A stretch of DNA of 64,000 nt, taken from the NCBI RefSeq assembly GCF_000484535.1, contig NC_022600.1, positions 2,852,001-2,916,000 of the forward strand, given 5' to 3'. The DNA is from Gloeobacter kilaueensis JS1. GTDB taxonomy: Bacteria > Cyanobacteriota > Cyanobacteriia > Gloeobacterales > Gloeobacteraceae. How positions within the stretch are numbered: position 1 is the first letter of the stretch; the number at the start of each line of letters is the position of its first letter. The notes below the pieces were generated by a model. It saw only the letters and a list, made by a program, of their open reading frames with translations. It had not been told where the DNA came from and did not search any database. Of the stretch, positions 53,770-62,900 are shown one piece after another. A program made the translations under genes and the position numbers.

Positions 53770-55140
53770 GTGTCCGAGACGATCTGCGCCATCGCCACCG
53801 CCATCGTTCCCCAGCAGGGCAGCGTCGGCATCGTGCGACTATCGGGCGACGAGGCGCAGGCAATTGCCGCTCGCGTCTTTCGAGCGGCGGGCAAACAGCG
53901 CTTCGAGAGCCATCGCATCCACTACGGCCACTTCGTCGCTCCAGATGGAACAGTCATTGACGAGTGCCTGATGCTCTTGATGGCGGCTCCCCGATCGTTC
54001 ACCCGCGAGGATGTGGTCGAATTTCACTGCCACGGCGGAATCGCCGTCGTCCAGCAGATTCTGCGCACCTGCATCGAGCAGGGAGCACGGCTGGCCCGGC
54101 GGGGCGAATTTACGCTGCGGGCCTTTCTCAATGGCCGCATCGACCTGACCAGGGCGGAGGCGGTGGCAGAACTGGTGGCCGCCCGCTCCCCGGAGGCTGC
54201 CCAGGTGGCCGTCGCAGGGTTACAGGGCAAACTCGCCCAGCAGGTGGGCACCCTGCGCAACCGTTGCCTGGAATTGCTCGCCCAGATCGAGGCGCGGCTC
54301 GACTTTGAAGACGACCTGCCGCCCCTGGACGAAGGGGCGATCAAAGCCGATCTGGCTATTCTCCATGCCGGAATGCGCGAACTCATCGCCACCGCCAGCC
54401 GGGGCGAGCTGTTGCGCACGGGCTTAAAAGTGGCGATCGTCGGGCGGCCCAACGTCGGCAAGTCGAGTCTGCTCAACGCCTGGAGCCGGGTGGATCGGGC
54501 GATCGTCACCGAACTCCCTGGCACGACCCGCGATCTGGTCGAATCGATGCTCAACTTGCAGGGTATTCCCCTGCAGGTGCTCGATACCGCCGGCATCCGC
54601 GAAGCGCAGGATAAAGTCGAGCAGCTAGGCATCGAGCGCTCCCGCAGCGCCGCCCGCACAGCCGACCTGGTGCTGCTGGTGATCGATCGCACCGAAGGCT
54701 GGACCTGCGCCGACAGCGAGATCTTTGCCCAGTTGCGCGACCAGCAGCCGCCGCCGCTCATCGTCGTGGTCAACAAAAGTGACCTGGAAGGCCCGCCCAT
54801 CCATACCCCGACGCGGGGCGTAGTGGCCCAGGTCGCCACCGCCGCTGCCTGGGGCCAGGGCATCGCCGAACTTGAAGCGGCGATCTTATCGGCGATTGGC
54901 CAGCAACAGCTGCAGCTCAGCAACAGCGACCTGGCGATCAACGAGCGGCACCACGAGGCACTGGTACGGGCCGAGGCGGCCCTCAGCCGCGTCGATGAAA
55001 CCCTCGTAGCAGGATTGCCCCTCGATTTCTGGACGATCGATCTGCGCACCGCCGCTCAGGCGCTCGGTGAAATCACCGGCCAGACTGTCACCGAGGCCGT
55101 GCTCGATCGGATCTTCAGCAAGTTCTGTATCGGCAAATAA
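53770..55140 (+). CDS. mnmE: tRNA modification GTPase MnmE
   Basis: MnmE, with MnmG, modifies wobble uridine 34 of several tRNAs. The 456-residue protein has the N-terminal formyl-THF-binding part ([20 protein letters not shown]) and a G domain with [26 protein letters not shown] and NKSD. It ends FCIGK, which includes the catalytic Cys of the C-terminal motif. The start is GTG at 53770. Confidence 0.97.
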   Translation: MSETICAIATAIVPQQGSVGIVRLSGDEAQAIAARVFRAAGKQRFESHRIHYGHFVAPDGTVIDECLMLLMAAPRSFTREDVVEFHCHGGIAVVQQILRTCIEQGARLARRGEFTLRAFLNGRIDLTRAEAVAELVAARSPEAAQVAVAGLQGKLAQQVGTLRNRCLELLAQIEARLDFEDDLPPLDEGAIKADLAILHAGMRELIATASRGELLRTGLKVAIVGRPNVGKSSLLNAWSRVDRAIVTELPGTTRDLVESMLNLQGIPLQVLDTAGIREAQDKVEQLGIERSRSAARTADLVLLVIDRTEGWTCADSEIFAQLRDQQPPPLIVVVNKSDLEGPPIHTPTRGVVAQVATAAAWGQGIAELEAAILSAIGQQQLQLSNSDLAINERHHEALVRAEAALSRVDETLVAGLPLDFWTIDLRTAAQALGEITGQTVTEAVLDRIFSKFCIGK

Positions 55141-55258
55141 AGAAAGTCTCCGATGCTGTCGGTTCGCTTTTGGTTTAGTTGTTAACTTTATTAAGAGATC
55201 CTGGAACTTCGCTCGAAGTGAGCGGTGCTCTGGGTAAGTTCGGACCGTAGCTTCAAAG

Positions 55259-57238
55259 GTGCGTGTGCGTGAACCTCGAACTGGCCCACTTACGAGCAGA
55301 TTGCGGTGGCGCACCTTCTCCCGTCGCCGCCTGCTCGGCTGGCTGACATTAGCAGCAGCTGGTGGCGGTCTGTTGCAGTGGCGCTTCGCAAAGGCACAGC
55401 CTGCAGTCTTTGAGCAGGACAGGCTTCAGTTGCCCCGACGGCTGGACAGGCCGCGCCGGGTCGCTGTTGTCGGCGGTGGACTGGCGGGACTGGCCTGCGC
55501 CTACGAGCTGACGAGTCGGGGCTTTCAAGTGACGCTCATCGAGCGCGCCGACCAACTGGGTGGCAAGCTCGTGAGCTGGCCTATCGAGGTACTGGGCGAA
55601 AAGTTCACGATGGAGCACGGCTTTCACGGCTTCTTCCCCCAGTACTACAACCTCAAGAGCCTGGTGGCCGAACTGGGACTGGGGGGGAATTTTCGCGATC
55701 TCAAGACCTACGCGGTTCTCTACCGCCGCAAGTACGCCCCCGAAATTTTTCGCCCGAGCAGTGCTGCCTTTCCGTGGAACATCGTCGATCTGGCGATCGC
55801 ATCGGCCAATCGGGCCGACTGGGGCCTTAACCTGGTAAGCCCCGCCCACTGGCAGGTCTTCCAGGCGATCACCAGCTTCCACTCCCAGCAGAACCGCAGG
55901 CCGCTGGAGGATTTTTCGGTGAGCGAGTGGGCAGCCGGCAGCTTTCCGAGGGGACTGTTCGATCTCTATTTTTTGCCCTTCGCCAAATCGACCCTCAACG
56001 CCCCGGATTTGCTGAGCGTCGGGGAGATGCTCCAGTTTTTTCACTTTTATTTTTTTGGCAACCCCGAGGGCCTTGCCTTTCAGGGCACCCGCACCGATAT
56101 GGGCACGAGTTTGATCGAGCCGATGGCGCGGGCGATAACGCGCTGCGGCGGCACGATCGTCGCGGGTGCTCAGATCGAGCACATCCGCTGGCAAAATGGC
56201 CGGATCGCTTCGCTCACCTACCGCCAGGGCAACAGCAGCTCCGGTACAGTTCCTTTCTGGGTAGAGCCAGATCGCGTCCACAGCGCCGGTCCCGACCAGA
56301 ACTATACGGACGGCGAGCAGTCCTTCGCCGTGCGGGGGGCGGCCCGCCAGGCGGTCTCCCTCACCTGTACCCACCAGGGCTGCACGGTGGCTCGCCTGCC
56401 GGACGGTCAGTTTCGCTGCCCCTGCCACGGTGCCACCTACGACAGCGAGGGGCGGGTCTTGCAGGGACCAGCCCGCCGGGACCTGCCTCGCCTCAAGGTC
56501 GTTTCGTCCACCGGCGAGCGGCTGCAACTGGCAAGCGAAGCACCGGCGGCAACACCGGTGGAGCTTGAGGCCGATTACTTTGTGCTGGCGGCGGACGTGC
56601 CGGGAATGCAACAGCTATTTGAGCGCAGTTCGGGCGATGTCAACGAGGCCGTGCGCGATCAGGTGCGCAAGTTACCGGTCGCCGACCCGTTTGCAGTCGC
56701 CCGCTTCTGGTTCGACCGCGACTTCGAGTGGCACTACAGCGACTTTGCCTCGCTGTCGGGTTACCGGCTCACCGACAGCATCACCCTCTACCACCACATC
56801 CAGCGCGAGTACATCGAGTGGGCAAAGCGCACCGGCGGCAGCGTCGTCGAACTGCACGCCTACTGCTACAAAGAAAAAGAATTTCCGACCCGCGAGGGAC
56901 TGCTCGCCACCTTCGAGGCAGAACTGTTCGAGATCGTGCCTGCCCTGCGCACCGCCCGCATCCTGCACCGGGAACTGCTCAATCAAAAAAACTTCTCCGG
57001 TTATCCCCCCGGCAGCTACGCCGATCGCCCCGAGACAAAGACAGCGGTGGCGAATCTGCTGTTTGCCGGTGACTGGGTAAAGATGCCCTTTCCCTGCGGC
57101 CTGATGGAGCGGGCGGTGAGTTCCGGCCTTCTTGCCGCCAACGCCATCTTGCAATCAGAGGGGCTGCAGCGGCGGACCCTGCACACGGTCAACCCGGAAG
57201 GTGCCCTGCGTCCCCTCACCCGGCTGTGGGATCCGTAG
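55259..57238 (+). CDS. FAD-dependent carotenoid desaturase-like enzyme with Rieske insert
   Basis: This 659-residue enzyme starts with a Tat-like signal (SRRRLLGWLTLAAAGG, about 22-38) and then a dinucleotide-binding VAVVGGGLAGLACAYEL (about residue 67). In the middle is a Rieske 2Fe-2S insert with CTHQGCTVARL and CPCHGATYD. The C-terminal part (LLFAGDWVKMPFPCGLMERA) is typical of phytoene desaturase-like enzymes. The order fits CruE/CrtU-type beta-carotene desaturase/methyltransferases. The start is GTG at 55259 (a GTG at 55265 is also possible). It is three bases from the next gene, a Rieske oxygenase. Aromatic-carotenoid synthesis is inference. Confidence 0.8.
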   Translation: MRVREPRTGPLTSRLRWRTFSRRRLLGWLTLAAAGGGLLQWRFAKAQPAVFEQDRLQLPRRLDRPRRVAVVGGGLAGLACAYELTSRGFQVTLIERADQLGGKLVSWPIEVLGEKFTMEHGFHGFFPQYYNLKSLVAELGLGGNFRDLKTYAVLYRRKYAPEIFRPSSAAFPWNIVDLAIASANRADWGLNLVSPAHWQVFQAITSFHSQQNRRPLEDFSVSEWAAGSFPRGLFDLYFLPFAKSTLNAPDLLSVGEMLQFFHFYFFGNPEGLAFQGTRTDMGTSLIEPMARAITRCGGTIVAGAQIEHIRWQNGRIASLTYRQGNSSSGTVPFWVEPDRVHSAGPDQNYTDGEQSFAVRGAARQAVSLTCTHQGCTVARLPDGQFRCPCHGATYDSEGRVLQGPARRDLPRLKVVSSTGERLQLASEAPAATPVELEADYFVLAADVPGMQQLFERSSGDVNEAVRDQVRKLPVADPFAVARFWFDRDFEWHYSDFASLSGYRLTDSITLYHHIQREYIEWAKRTGGSVVELHAYCYKEKEFPTREGLLATFEAELFEIVPALRTARILHRELLNQKNFSGYPPGSYADRPETKTAVANLLFAGDWVKMPFPCGLMERAVSSGLLAANAILQSEGLQRRTLHTVNPEGALRPLTRLWDP

Positions 57239-57241
57239 GCG

Positions 57242-58276
57242 ATGAACGACATTCGCAGGCTGCCCATCAACCCCGACCACTGGTACGCCGTCGCCCAGAG
57301 CCACGAACTGGCCCACAAGCCCCTGGCAGTCACCCTCTGGGACAGGGCGATCGTTCTATTTCGCAGCCAGAGCGGCACTGTTCATGCCCTGGAGGACCGC
57401 TGCCCCCACCGGCAGGTCAGACTGAGCGGTGGCCGCATTTTCAAAGACGAACTGGAGTGCGCCTACCACGGCTGGCGCTTCGACAGCCAGGGCATCTGCA
57501 CCTACGCGCCCTACCAGCAGGGGGTTCCTAGAGGCTGCCGGGTGCGCTCCTACCCCGCCTGCGAGGGCGACGGCTTTGTCTGGATTTTTGCGGGCGATCC
57601 GGCGCAGGCCCACAGCCGGTTGCCCCTCGCCATTCCCGAATGGTCGCACCTTAACTACATCGCCACCGTCTCGCTCATCGACTGCCGGGCCCATTTTTCG
57701 TATCTCATCGAAAACCTGATGGACATGCACCACGGCCACCTCCACGAGAACTTCCAGGCGTGGGGCGAAGCTCAGCTTGAGTCGTTGAGCGAGCAACCGG
57801 AGCAAATAGACGCCACCTACACCGCCGAGAGCTACTACCGCATCGATCGGATCTGGTCGGTGGCGCAACTGTTTATACCGGCCCTGCGCCAGCCCCACCC
57901 GGAGACGCTCAAGGTGAGCTACATCTATCCCCACTGGCGATCCAGTCTGGGAGCCGATTTTCGGATCTATTGCCTGATCTGCCCCACGGGATTGCGCACT
58001 ACCCGCGCCTACCTCGTTCACTTCACCTCCCTCGAAGCGTTCGATCACCTGCACAAACTGCCGGTGCCCTTTCGCCGCTTAGTTAAAGACAGCTTCTTCG
58101 GCTCCGCCCAGAGCCTGCTCGACGGGCTGGTGCGCCAGGATGTCGAGATGATCGAACAGGAACAGCGCGCCTACGACCACTCGCCCTCTCAAAAAAACTG
58201 GGAACCGAACCGTGCCCTCGCCGCCGTACAGCGCCTGATTCGCGCCCAGAGCCGGGCTGGTCAATCGGCACTGTAG
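57242..58276 (+). CDS. Rieske non-haem iron oxygenase (CruH-like?)
   Basis: This 344-residue protein has an N-terminal Rieske domain with CPHRQVRLSGG and CAYHGWRFD (Cys-His pairs). Its catalytic domain has ENLMDMHHGHLHENF, the iron-site His residues. Rieske monooxygenases of this kind include pheophorbide a oxygenase and CruH, the renierapurpurin hydroxylase of synechoxanthin synthesis. Next to a CruE-like gene, the CruH reading is attractive but unproven. It starts three bases after the previous stop, clearly one operon. Confidence 0.82.
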   Translation: MNDIRRLPINPDHWYAVAQSHELAHKPLAVTLWDRAIVLFRSQSGTVHALEDRCPHRQVRLSGGRIFKDELECAYHGWRFDSQGICTYAPYQQGVPRGCRVRSYPACEGDGFVWIFAGDPAQAHSRLPLAIPEWSHLNYIATVSLIDCRAHFSYLIENLMDMHHGHLHENFQAWGEAQLESLSEQPEQIDATYTAESYYRIDRIWSVAQLFIPALRQPHPETLKVSYIYPHWRSSLGADFRIYCLICPTGLRTTRAYLVHFTSLEAFDHLHKLPVPFRRLVKDSFFGSAQSLLDGLVRQDVEMIEQEQRAYDHSPSQKNWEPNRALAAVQRLIRAQSRAGQSAL

Positions 58277-58321
58277 GTTCTACGCTGTAAATAAACAGCG
58301 ATCCTGGAGAATGGACAGATC

Positions 58322-59101
58322 ATGGCTGTAATCACGCTCCTCAGTGACTACGGTCTGGAGACCAGTGCCGTCGGTGCCATCAAGGGCACCCTCATGAAGG
58401 GGTGTCCGGGCGTACAACTTATCGACCTCACCCACCAGATCCAGCCGCAGGATCTGCTTGCGGCCCGCTTCGAGCTGATGACGGCCTACCGCAGCTTTCC
58501 GGAGGCGACGGTGCATCTGGCGATCGTCGATCCGGGGGCGATGCTGGGCCGTCGGGCGGTGGCCTTTCGCACCGCCCAATATGCTTTTGTCGGCCCAGAC
58601 AATGGCCTGTTCGACGGTGTGCTCGATCTCGAACCAGCTTTAGAGGCGGTGGAGTTGCCCGGTCTCCAGTCGCCGCCCAATCGCCTGTTTCGAGGCCGCG
58701 ATGTCTTTGCCCCGGCGGCAGCCGCCCTCGCTGCCGGCAAAGCTCTCAGCCAGGTTGGCAGGCCCATCGCCCCGGCGTCGCTGGCGCGCTTTGAGGTCAA
58801 CCTCGCCGATCGGCGGGCGGACGGCATCCACGGCCAGATCCAGAGAATCGACCGCTTCGGCAACTTGATTACGAACATTCCCGGCGAATGGGTAGGCGAG
58901 CGGCTCTGGGAAGTGCGCGTCCTGGGCCATCACTTTCTTTTTTCCCTTGCCGGTGCCGATCCCCAGGGGGGCAGACTGCAGGCACAGATCGCAAGCCACG
59001 GCTTTGTCCAACTGGTCTTCGAGGGAGGCGACTGTGCGCGCCGCCTTGGGGTGGCAGTGGGCCAGGGCGTCGTCATGCGCAGCCTCAGTCCTGTGCTCTA
59101 G
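58322..59101 (+). CDS. SAM hydroxide adenosyltransferase (DUF62)
   Basis: This 259-residue enzyme starts MAVITLLSDYGLETSAVGAI, the DUF62 opening. It has VDPGAMLGRRAVAFR and FVGPDNGLFDGVL in the N-domain and DRFGNLITNIP in the beta-barrel C-domain. DUF62 enzymes cleave S-adenosylmethionine with water to adenosine and methionine. The ATG at 58322 follows a GGAG site. Its stop overlaps by four bases the convergent Rrf2 gene. Confidence 0.9.
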   Translation: MAVITLLSDYGLETSAVGAIKGTLMKGCPGVQLIDLTHQIQPQDLLAARFELMTAYRSFPEATVHLAIVDPGAMLGRRAVAFRTAQYAFVGPDNGLFDGVLDLEPALEAVELPGLQSPPNRLFRGRDVFAPAAAALAAGKALSQVGRPIAPASLARFEVNLADRRADGIHGQIQRIDRFGNLITNIPGEWVGERLWEVRVLGHHFLFSLAGADPQGGRLQAQIASHGFVQLVFEGGDCARRLGVAVGQGVVMRSLSPVL

Positions 59102-59541
59102 ACGATGAACTGGCCATCGCTATTTTGGGCAGCCTGGTAGCTGCGGGCATCAAAGTACAGATCTTCGAGCGTCACCTGATCGAGGGCAGCGAGCACCGAG
59201 CGGTGCAGCCGGTCCCAGAGGGCAAACGTTACCCAGTCCTCCGCCTGCTCGTCGTCGCGCAACTGCCGACTCAACGGCTCGATCCCATCGCCCACGGCCC
59301 TGAGGATCGCCCCCAGGCTGATCTGCGCCGGTGGCCGGGCGAGCAGATAGCCCCCCTGCACTCCCCGCACCGAAGCCACGAAACCGTTTTGTCGCAAAAT
59401 AATGAGTAATTGCTCAAGAAAATGTTTAGAAATGTTCTGACGAAGGGCGATCTGGCGGATCGACTGCGGTGGTCCGGCGCGGTGGATCGCCAGATCCAGC
59501 AACGCTTTAACGCTGTAATGGCCCCGGGCGGTTAATTTCAT
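59098..59541 (-). CDS. Rrf2-family transcription regulator without cysteines
   Basis: This 147-residue protein has the Rrf2 winged helix-turn-helix: MKLTARGHYSVKALLDLAIH, then QNISKHFLEQLLIILRQNGF and RGVQGGYLLARPP. It has no Cys at all, so it cannot bind the Fe-S cluster used by IscR or RsrR. It diverges from petBD with about 96 bases between, so petBD control is plausible. The ATG at 59541 matches the family start; the longer frame overlapping petB is a shadow. Confidence 0.9.
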   Translation of the reverse strand: MKLTARGHYSVKALLDLAIHRAGPPQSIRQIALRQNISKHFLEQLLIILRQNGFVASVRGVQGGYLLARPPAQISLGAILRAVGDGIEPLSRQLRDDEQAEDWVTFALWDRLHRSVLAALDQVTLEDLYFDARSYQAAQNSDGQFIV

Positions 59542-59637
59542 CTTTCGATTAAGTATTGTAAAGGAGAACGGATGGTATTCTGGAGTCGGTGTTACATTCA
59601 TGCGTAAAGCGCAATTTATTGCAAGGACTGCGGCTTC

Positions 59638-60285
59638 ATGAGCAAGGTGTATGACTGGTTCCAGGAGCGCCTCGAAGTTCAAGCGCTCGCGGACGACATC
59701 ACAAGCAAGTACGTCCCTCCCCACGTGAACATCTTCTACTGCCTGGGCGGGGTGACGCTGATTTGCTTTTTGATCCAATTCGCCACCGGCTTTGCGATGA
59801 CCTACTACTATAAGCCGACGGTGGCCGAGGCGTTCAGCTCGGTCAACTACATCATGAACGAGGTGAGCTTCGGCTGGCTGATTCGCTCGATCCATCGCTG
59901 GTCGGCTTCGATGATGGTGCTGGCGATGATCCTGCACGTCTGCCGGGTCTACCTGACGGGCGGCTTCAAGCGCCCGCGCGAGTTGACCTGGGTAACGGGT
60001 GTTCTGCTCGCTTGCCTCACGGTCAGCTTCGGTGTGACCGGCTACTCGCTGCCCTGGGATCAAGTAGGGTACTGGGCGGTCAAGATCGTCACCCAGGTGC
60101 CCTCGGCCATTCCGGTCGTAGGCGATCTGATCGTGCAGTTCCTGCGCGGCGGTGCCGGTGTCGGCCAGGAGACACTCACCCGTTTCTACAGCGCCCACAC
60201 CTTTGTGCTACCCTGGCTGACAGTGGTTTTTATGTTGATGCACTTCTTGATGATTCGCAAGCAGGGCATCTCCGGTCCCCTGTAA
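59638..60285 (+). CDS. petB: cytochrome b6
   Basis: PetB is the haem-bearing subunit of the cytochrome b6f complex. The 215-residue protein starts [20 protein letters not shown]. It keeps the haem-ligating His in [20 protein letters not shown] and [12 protein letters not shown], and Cys35 near VNIFYCLGG for haem ci. Its length is normal. It is 36 bases from petD. In Gloeobacter the complex sits in the cytoplasmic membrane. Confidence 0.98.
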   Translation: MSKVYDWFQERLEVQALADDITSKYVPPHVNIFYCLGGVTLICFLIQFATGFAMTYYYKPTVAEAFSSVNYIMNEVSFGWLIRSIHRWSASMMVLAMILHVCRVYLTGGFKRPRELTWVTGVLLACLTVSFGVTGYSLPWDQVGYWAVKIVTQVPSAIPVVGDLIVQFLRGGAGVGQETLTRFYSAHTFVLPWLTVVFMLMHFLMIRKQGISGPL

Positions 60286-60321
60286 GCACAAACCGGATTT
60301 ACCAGACAAGGAGAGAGTGAG

Positions 60322-60801
60322 ATGCCGATTAAGCGTCCCGAACTGGATGATCCTGAGATCCGCGAGCTGCTCGAACAGGGCATGGGCCACAACACCTACG
60401 GTGAGCCTTTCTGGCCCAACGACATCCTGATTTTTGGCGTCGTGATCTTCGGTACGATCGCAAGCATCGTTGCCCTGGCCGTCCTCGACCCGGCCAAGAT
60501 GGGCGAGCCTGCCGATCCGTTCTTGACACCCAAGCACATCCTGCCGGAGTGGTACTTCTACCCGGTCTTCCAGATGCTGCGCACGGTGCCCAACAAGCTT
60601 CTGGGTGTCGTCTTGATGGTCGCGATTCCGCTCGGCCTGGCGCTCGTGCCTTTCATCGAGAACGTCAACAAGTTCCAGAACCCGTTCCGCCGCCCGATCG
60701 CCACCGCCGTCTTTTTGATTGGCGCAGTGGTCACCTTCTATCTGGGCATCGGAGCGATGATTCCTGACATCGGCAAGTCCCTCACCCTGGGACTGTTCTA
60801 A
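60322..60801 (+). CDS. petD: cytochrome b6f complex subunit IV
   Basis: This 159-residue PetD has three helices, with the PEWYF motif ([20 protein letters not shown]) of the Qo site. An AGGAGAGAG site precedes the ATG. It is co-transcribed with petB and closed by a hairpin terminator at 60829-60856. Confidence 0.98.
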   Translation: MPIKRPELDDPEIRELLEQGMGHNTYGEPFWPNDILIFGVVIFGTIASIVALAVLDPAKMGEPADPFLTPKHILPEWYFYPVFQMLRTVPNKLLGVVLMVAIPLGLALVPFIENVNKFQNPFRRPIATAVFLIGAVVTFYLGIGAMIPDIGKSLTLGLF

Positions 60802-60828
60802 GCGCTGCCGATTCCACTTCGTCTTCCT

Positions 60829-60856
60829 AAAAAGCGCCGCAGACGCGGCGCTTTTT
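60829..60856 (+). terminator. rho-independent terminator after petD
   Basis: This is a perfect 12-base stem AAAAAGCGCCGC / GCGGCGCTTTTT with an AGAC loop, ending in a T run. It lies 28 bases after the petD stop. Confidence 0.9.
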
Positions 60857-60993
60857 GCTTGTCGCTAGAATGTGCTGCCAAAGCGGCTTTGAGCCATAAT
60901 AGAGGGAAGTCGGCTGTTGACGGATGCCCGCAGTTGGCCTAGCTTAAAATTAGTTAATAAACTTAACACTCGTGTCCGGGAGGGAGCCGTTCT

Positions 60994-62832
60994 GTGAATA
61001 ACAAGAACTGGCGCAATGCAGGTCTTTACGTACTGCTGGCGATCGTCGTCATCTCGCTTGCCAGCGCTTTTTTCAGTGGTCAGCCCCAGGCTCAGCCCGA
61101 ACTGCGCTACAGCGAGTTCCTGCAGCAGGTGGATCAAGGCCAGGTCAAGCAGGTGCAGGTCAATCAGGAGAACCTGACCGCCCAGGTGGTACTCAAGGAT
61201 GACTCCAAGGTGCGGGTGAACCTGCCTCCGGGCGACAAGCAATTCTGGAATCTGATGCAGAAGAAGGGGGTCGAGGCGACGCCGATTCAGCCTAGCGGCA
61301 ACAACTTCCTCTTCTCTGCCCTCAGCTCCTTCTTCTTCCCGCTGCTGCTTCTGGGCGGCCTGTTCTTTCTTTTGCGCCGCGCCCAGGGCGGTCCCGGCAA
61401 CCAGGCGATGAACTTCGGCAAGTCGAAGGCCCGCGTGCAGATGGAGCCCCAGACCAAGACCACCTTCACCGACGTTGCGGGCGTCGAAGAAGCGAAGCTT
61501 GAGCTGCAGGAAGTCGTCGATTTTCTCAAGAACGCCGATCGCTTTACGGCGGTCGGGGCCAAGATTCCCAAGGGCGTGCTCCTCGTCGGTCCTCCCGGCA
61601 CCGGCAAGACGCTGCTCGCCAAGGCAGTGGCCGGTGAGGCGGGGGTACCGTTCTTCTCGATCTCTGGTTCTGAATTTGTCGAGATGTTCGTGGGCGTCGG
61701 TGCCAGCCGGGTGCGCGATCTCTTCGAGCAGGCCAAGAAAAATGCCCCCTGCATCGTATTTATCGACGAAATCGATGCCGTAGGCCGCCAGCGCGGTGCC
61801 GGCCTCGGTGGCGGCAACGACGAGCGCGAGCAGACCCTCAACCAGTTACTGGTCGAGATGGACGGTTTCGAGGGCAACACTGGCATCATCATCATCGCCG
61901 CCACCAACCGCCCCGACGTCCTCGACGCGGCCCTGCTCAGGCCCGGTCGCTTCGATCGGCAGGTGGTCGTCGATCGGCCCGACTTCAAGGGCCGCCTGGA
62001 GATTCTCAAAGTCCACGCGCGCGGCAAGACCCTGGGCAAGGACATCGACCTCGAGAAGATTGCCCGTCGCACCCCCGGCTTTACCGGCGCGGATCTGGCG
62101 AACCTGCTCAACGAGGCCGCCATCCTCGCCGCCCGCCGCAACCTCTCCGAGATCTCGATGGACGAGGTCAACGACGCCGTCGATCGCGTCCTGGTCGGCC
62201 CCGAAAAGAAAAATCGTCTGATGACCGAAAAGCGCAAGCGGCTGGTAGCCTACCACGAGGTCGGTCACGCCCTGGTCGGTGCGCTTTTGCCCGAGTACGA
62301 TCCGGTCCAGAAGATTTCGATCATCCCCCGTGGCATGGCCGGTGGCCTCACCTGGTTTGTGCCCGACGAAGAGCGCGCTGATTCCGGCCTTTATAGCCGC
62401 TCCTACATGATCAACATGATGGCGGTCGCCCTCGGTGGCCGAATCGCCGAGGAGTTGATCTACGGCGAGGCGGAGGTGACGACCGGAGCCTCCAACGACC
62501 TCCAGCAGGTGGCCCAGGTCGCCCGCAACATGGTCACCCGCTACGGCATGAGCGACAAGCTCGGTCCTGTGGCCCTGGGCCGCCAGGGCGGCAGCATGTT
62601 CCTGGGCCGCGACATCATGACCGAGCGCGACTTCTCCGAAAAGACAGCCGCTGTGATCGACAAAGAAGTGCGCGACCTCATCGACCAGGCTTACGACCTG
62701 GCGCGGAGCATCCTGCAGCGCAACCGCGAGCTGATGGACCGGGTGACCGAGGTGCTCGTTCAAAAAGAGACGGTCGACGCCGAAGAACTCGAGCAGTTGA
62801 TCGAGGCCAGCCTCAGCAAGGCCACCGCCTGA
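60994..62832 (+). CDS. ftsH: ATP-dependent zinc metalloprotease FtsH
   Basis: This 612-residue membrane protease degrades damaged D1 and other membrane proteins. It has two N-terminal helices (about 10-28 and 105-125), an AAA+ domain with [32 protein letters not shown] and the second-region-of-homology [19 protein letters not shown]. The protease has the zinc motif [10 protein letters not shown] near 425. The start is GTG after a GGAGGGAG stretch. A terminator follows. Confidence 0.98.
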   Translation: MNNKNWRNAGLYVLLAIVVISLASAFFSGQPQAQPELRYSEFLQQVDQGQVKQVQVNQENLTAQVVLKDDSKVRVNLPPGDKQFWNLMQKKGVEATPIQPSGNNFLFSALSSFFFPLLLLGGLFFLLRRAQGGPGNQAMNFGKSKARVQMEPQTKTTFTDVAGVEEAKLELQEVVDFLKNADRFTAVGAKIPKGVLLVGPPGTGKTLLAKAVAGEAGVPFFSISGSEFVEMFVGVGASRVRDLFEQAKKNAPCIVFIDEIDAVGRQRGAGLGGGNDEREQTLNQLLVEMDGFEGNTGIIIIAATNRPDVLDAALLRPGRFDRQVVVDRPDFKGRLEILKVHARGKTLGKDIDLEKIARRTPGFTGADLANLLNEAAILAARRNLSEISMDEVNDAVDRVLVGPEKKNRLMTEKRKRLVAYHEVGHALVGALLPEYDPVQKISIIPRGMAGGLTWFVPDEERADSGLYSRSYMINMMAVALGGRIAEELIYGEAEVTTGASNDLQQVAQVARNMVTRYGMSDKLGPVALGRQGGSMFLGRDIMTERDFSEKTAAVIDKEVRDLIDQAYDLARSILQRNRELMDRVTEVLVQKETVDAEELEQLIEASLSKATA

Positions 62833-62857
62833 TCGGCAACTAAAAAGTCACACCCAG

Positions 62858-62893
62858 AGCACCCGGAAAGTAAATCCATCCGGGTGCTTTTTT
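62858..62893. terminator. terminator between ftsH and tolC
   Basis: The stem AGCACCCGGA / TCCGGGTGCT with an 11-base loop is followed by a T run. It serves ftsH on the plus strand and may also end the convergent tolC transcript. Confidence 0.88.
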
Positions 62894-62900
62894 ACTGGCT

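Noticed and set aside
59542-60198. Long minus-strand frame extending the Rrf2 gene across petB
   Set aside because: It is the antisense shadow of petB; Rrf2 proteins begin at MKLTARG, which is at 59541.
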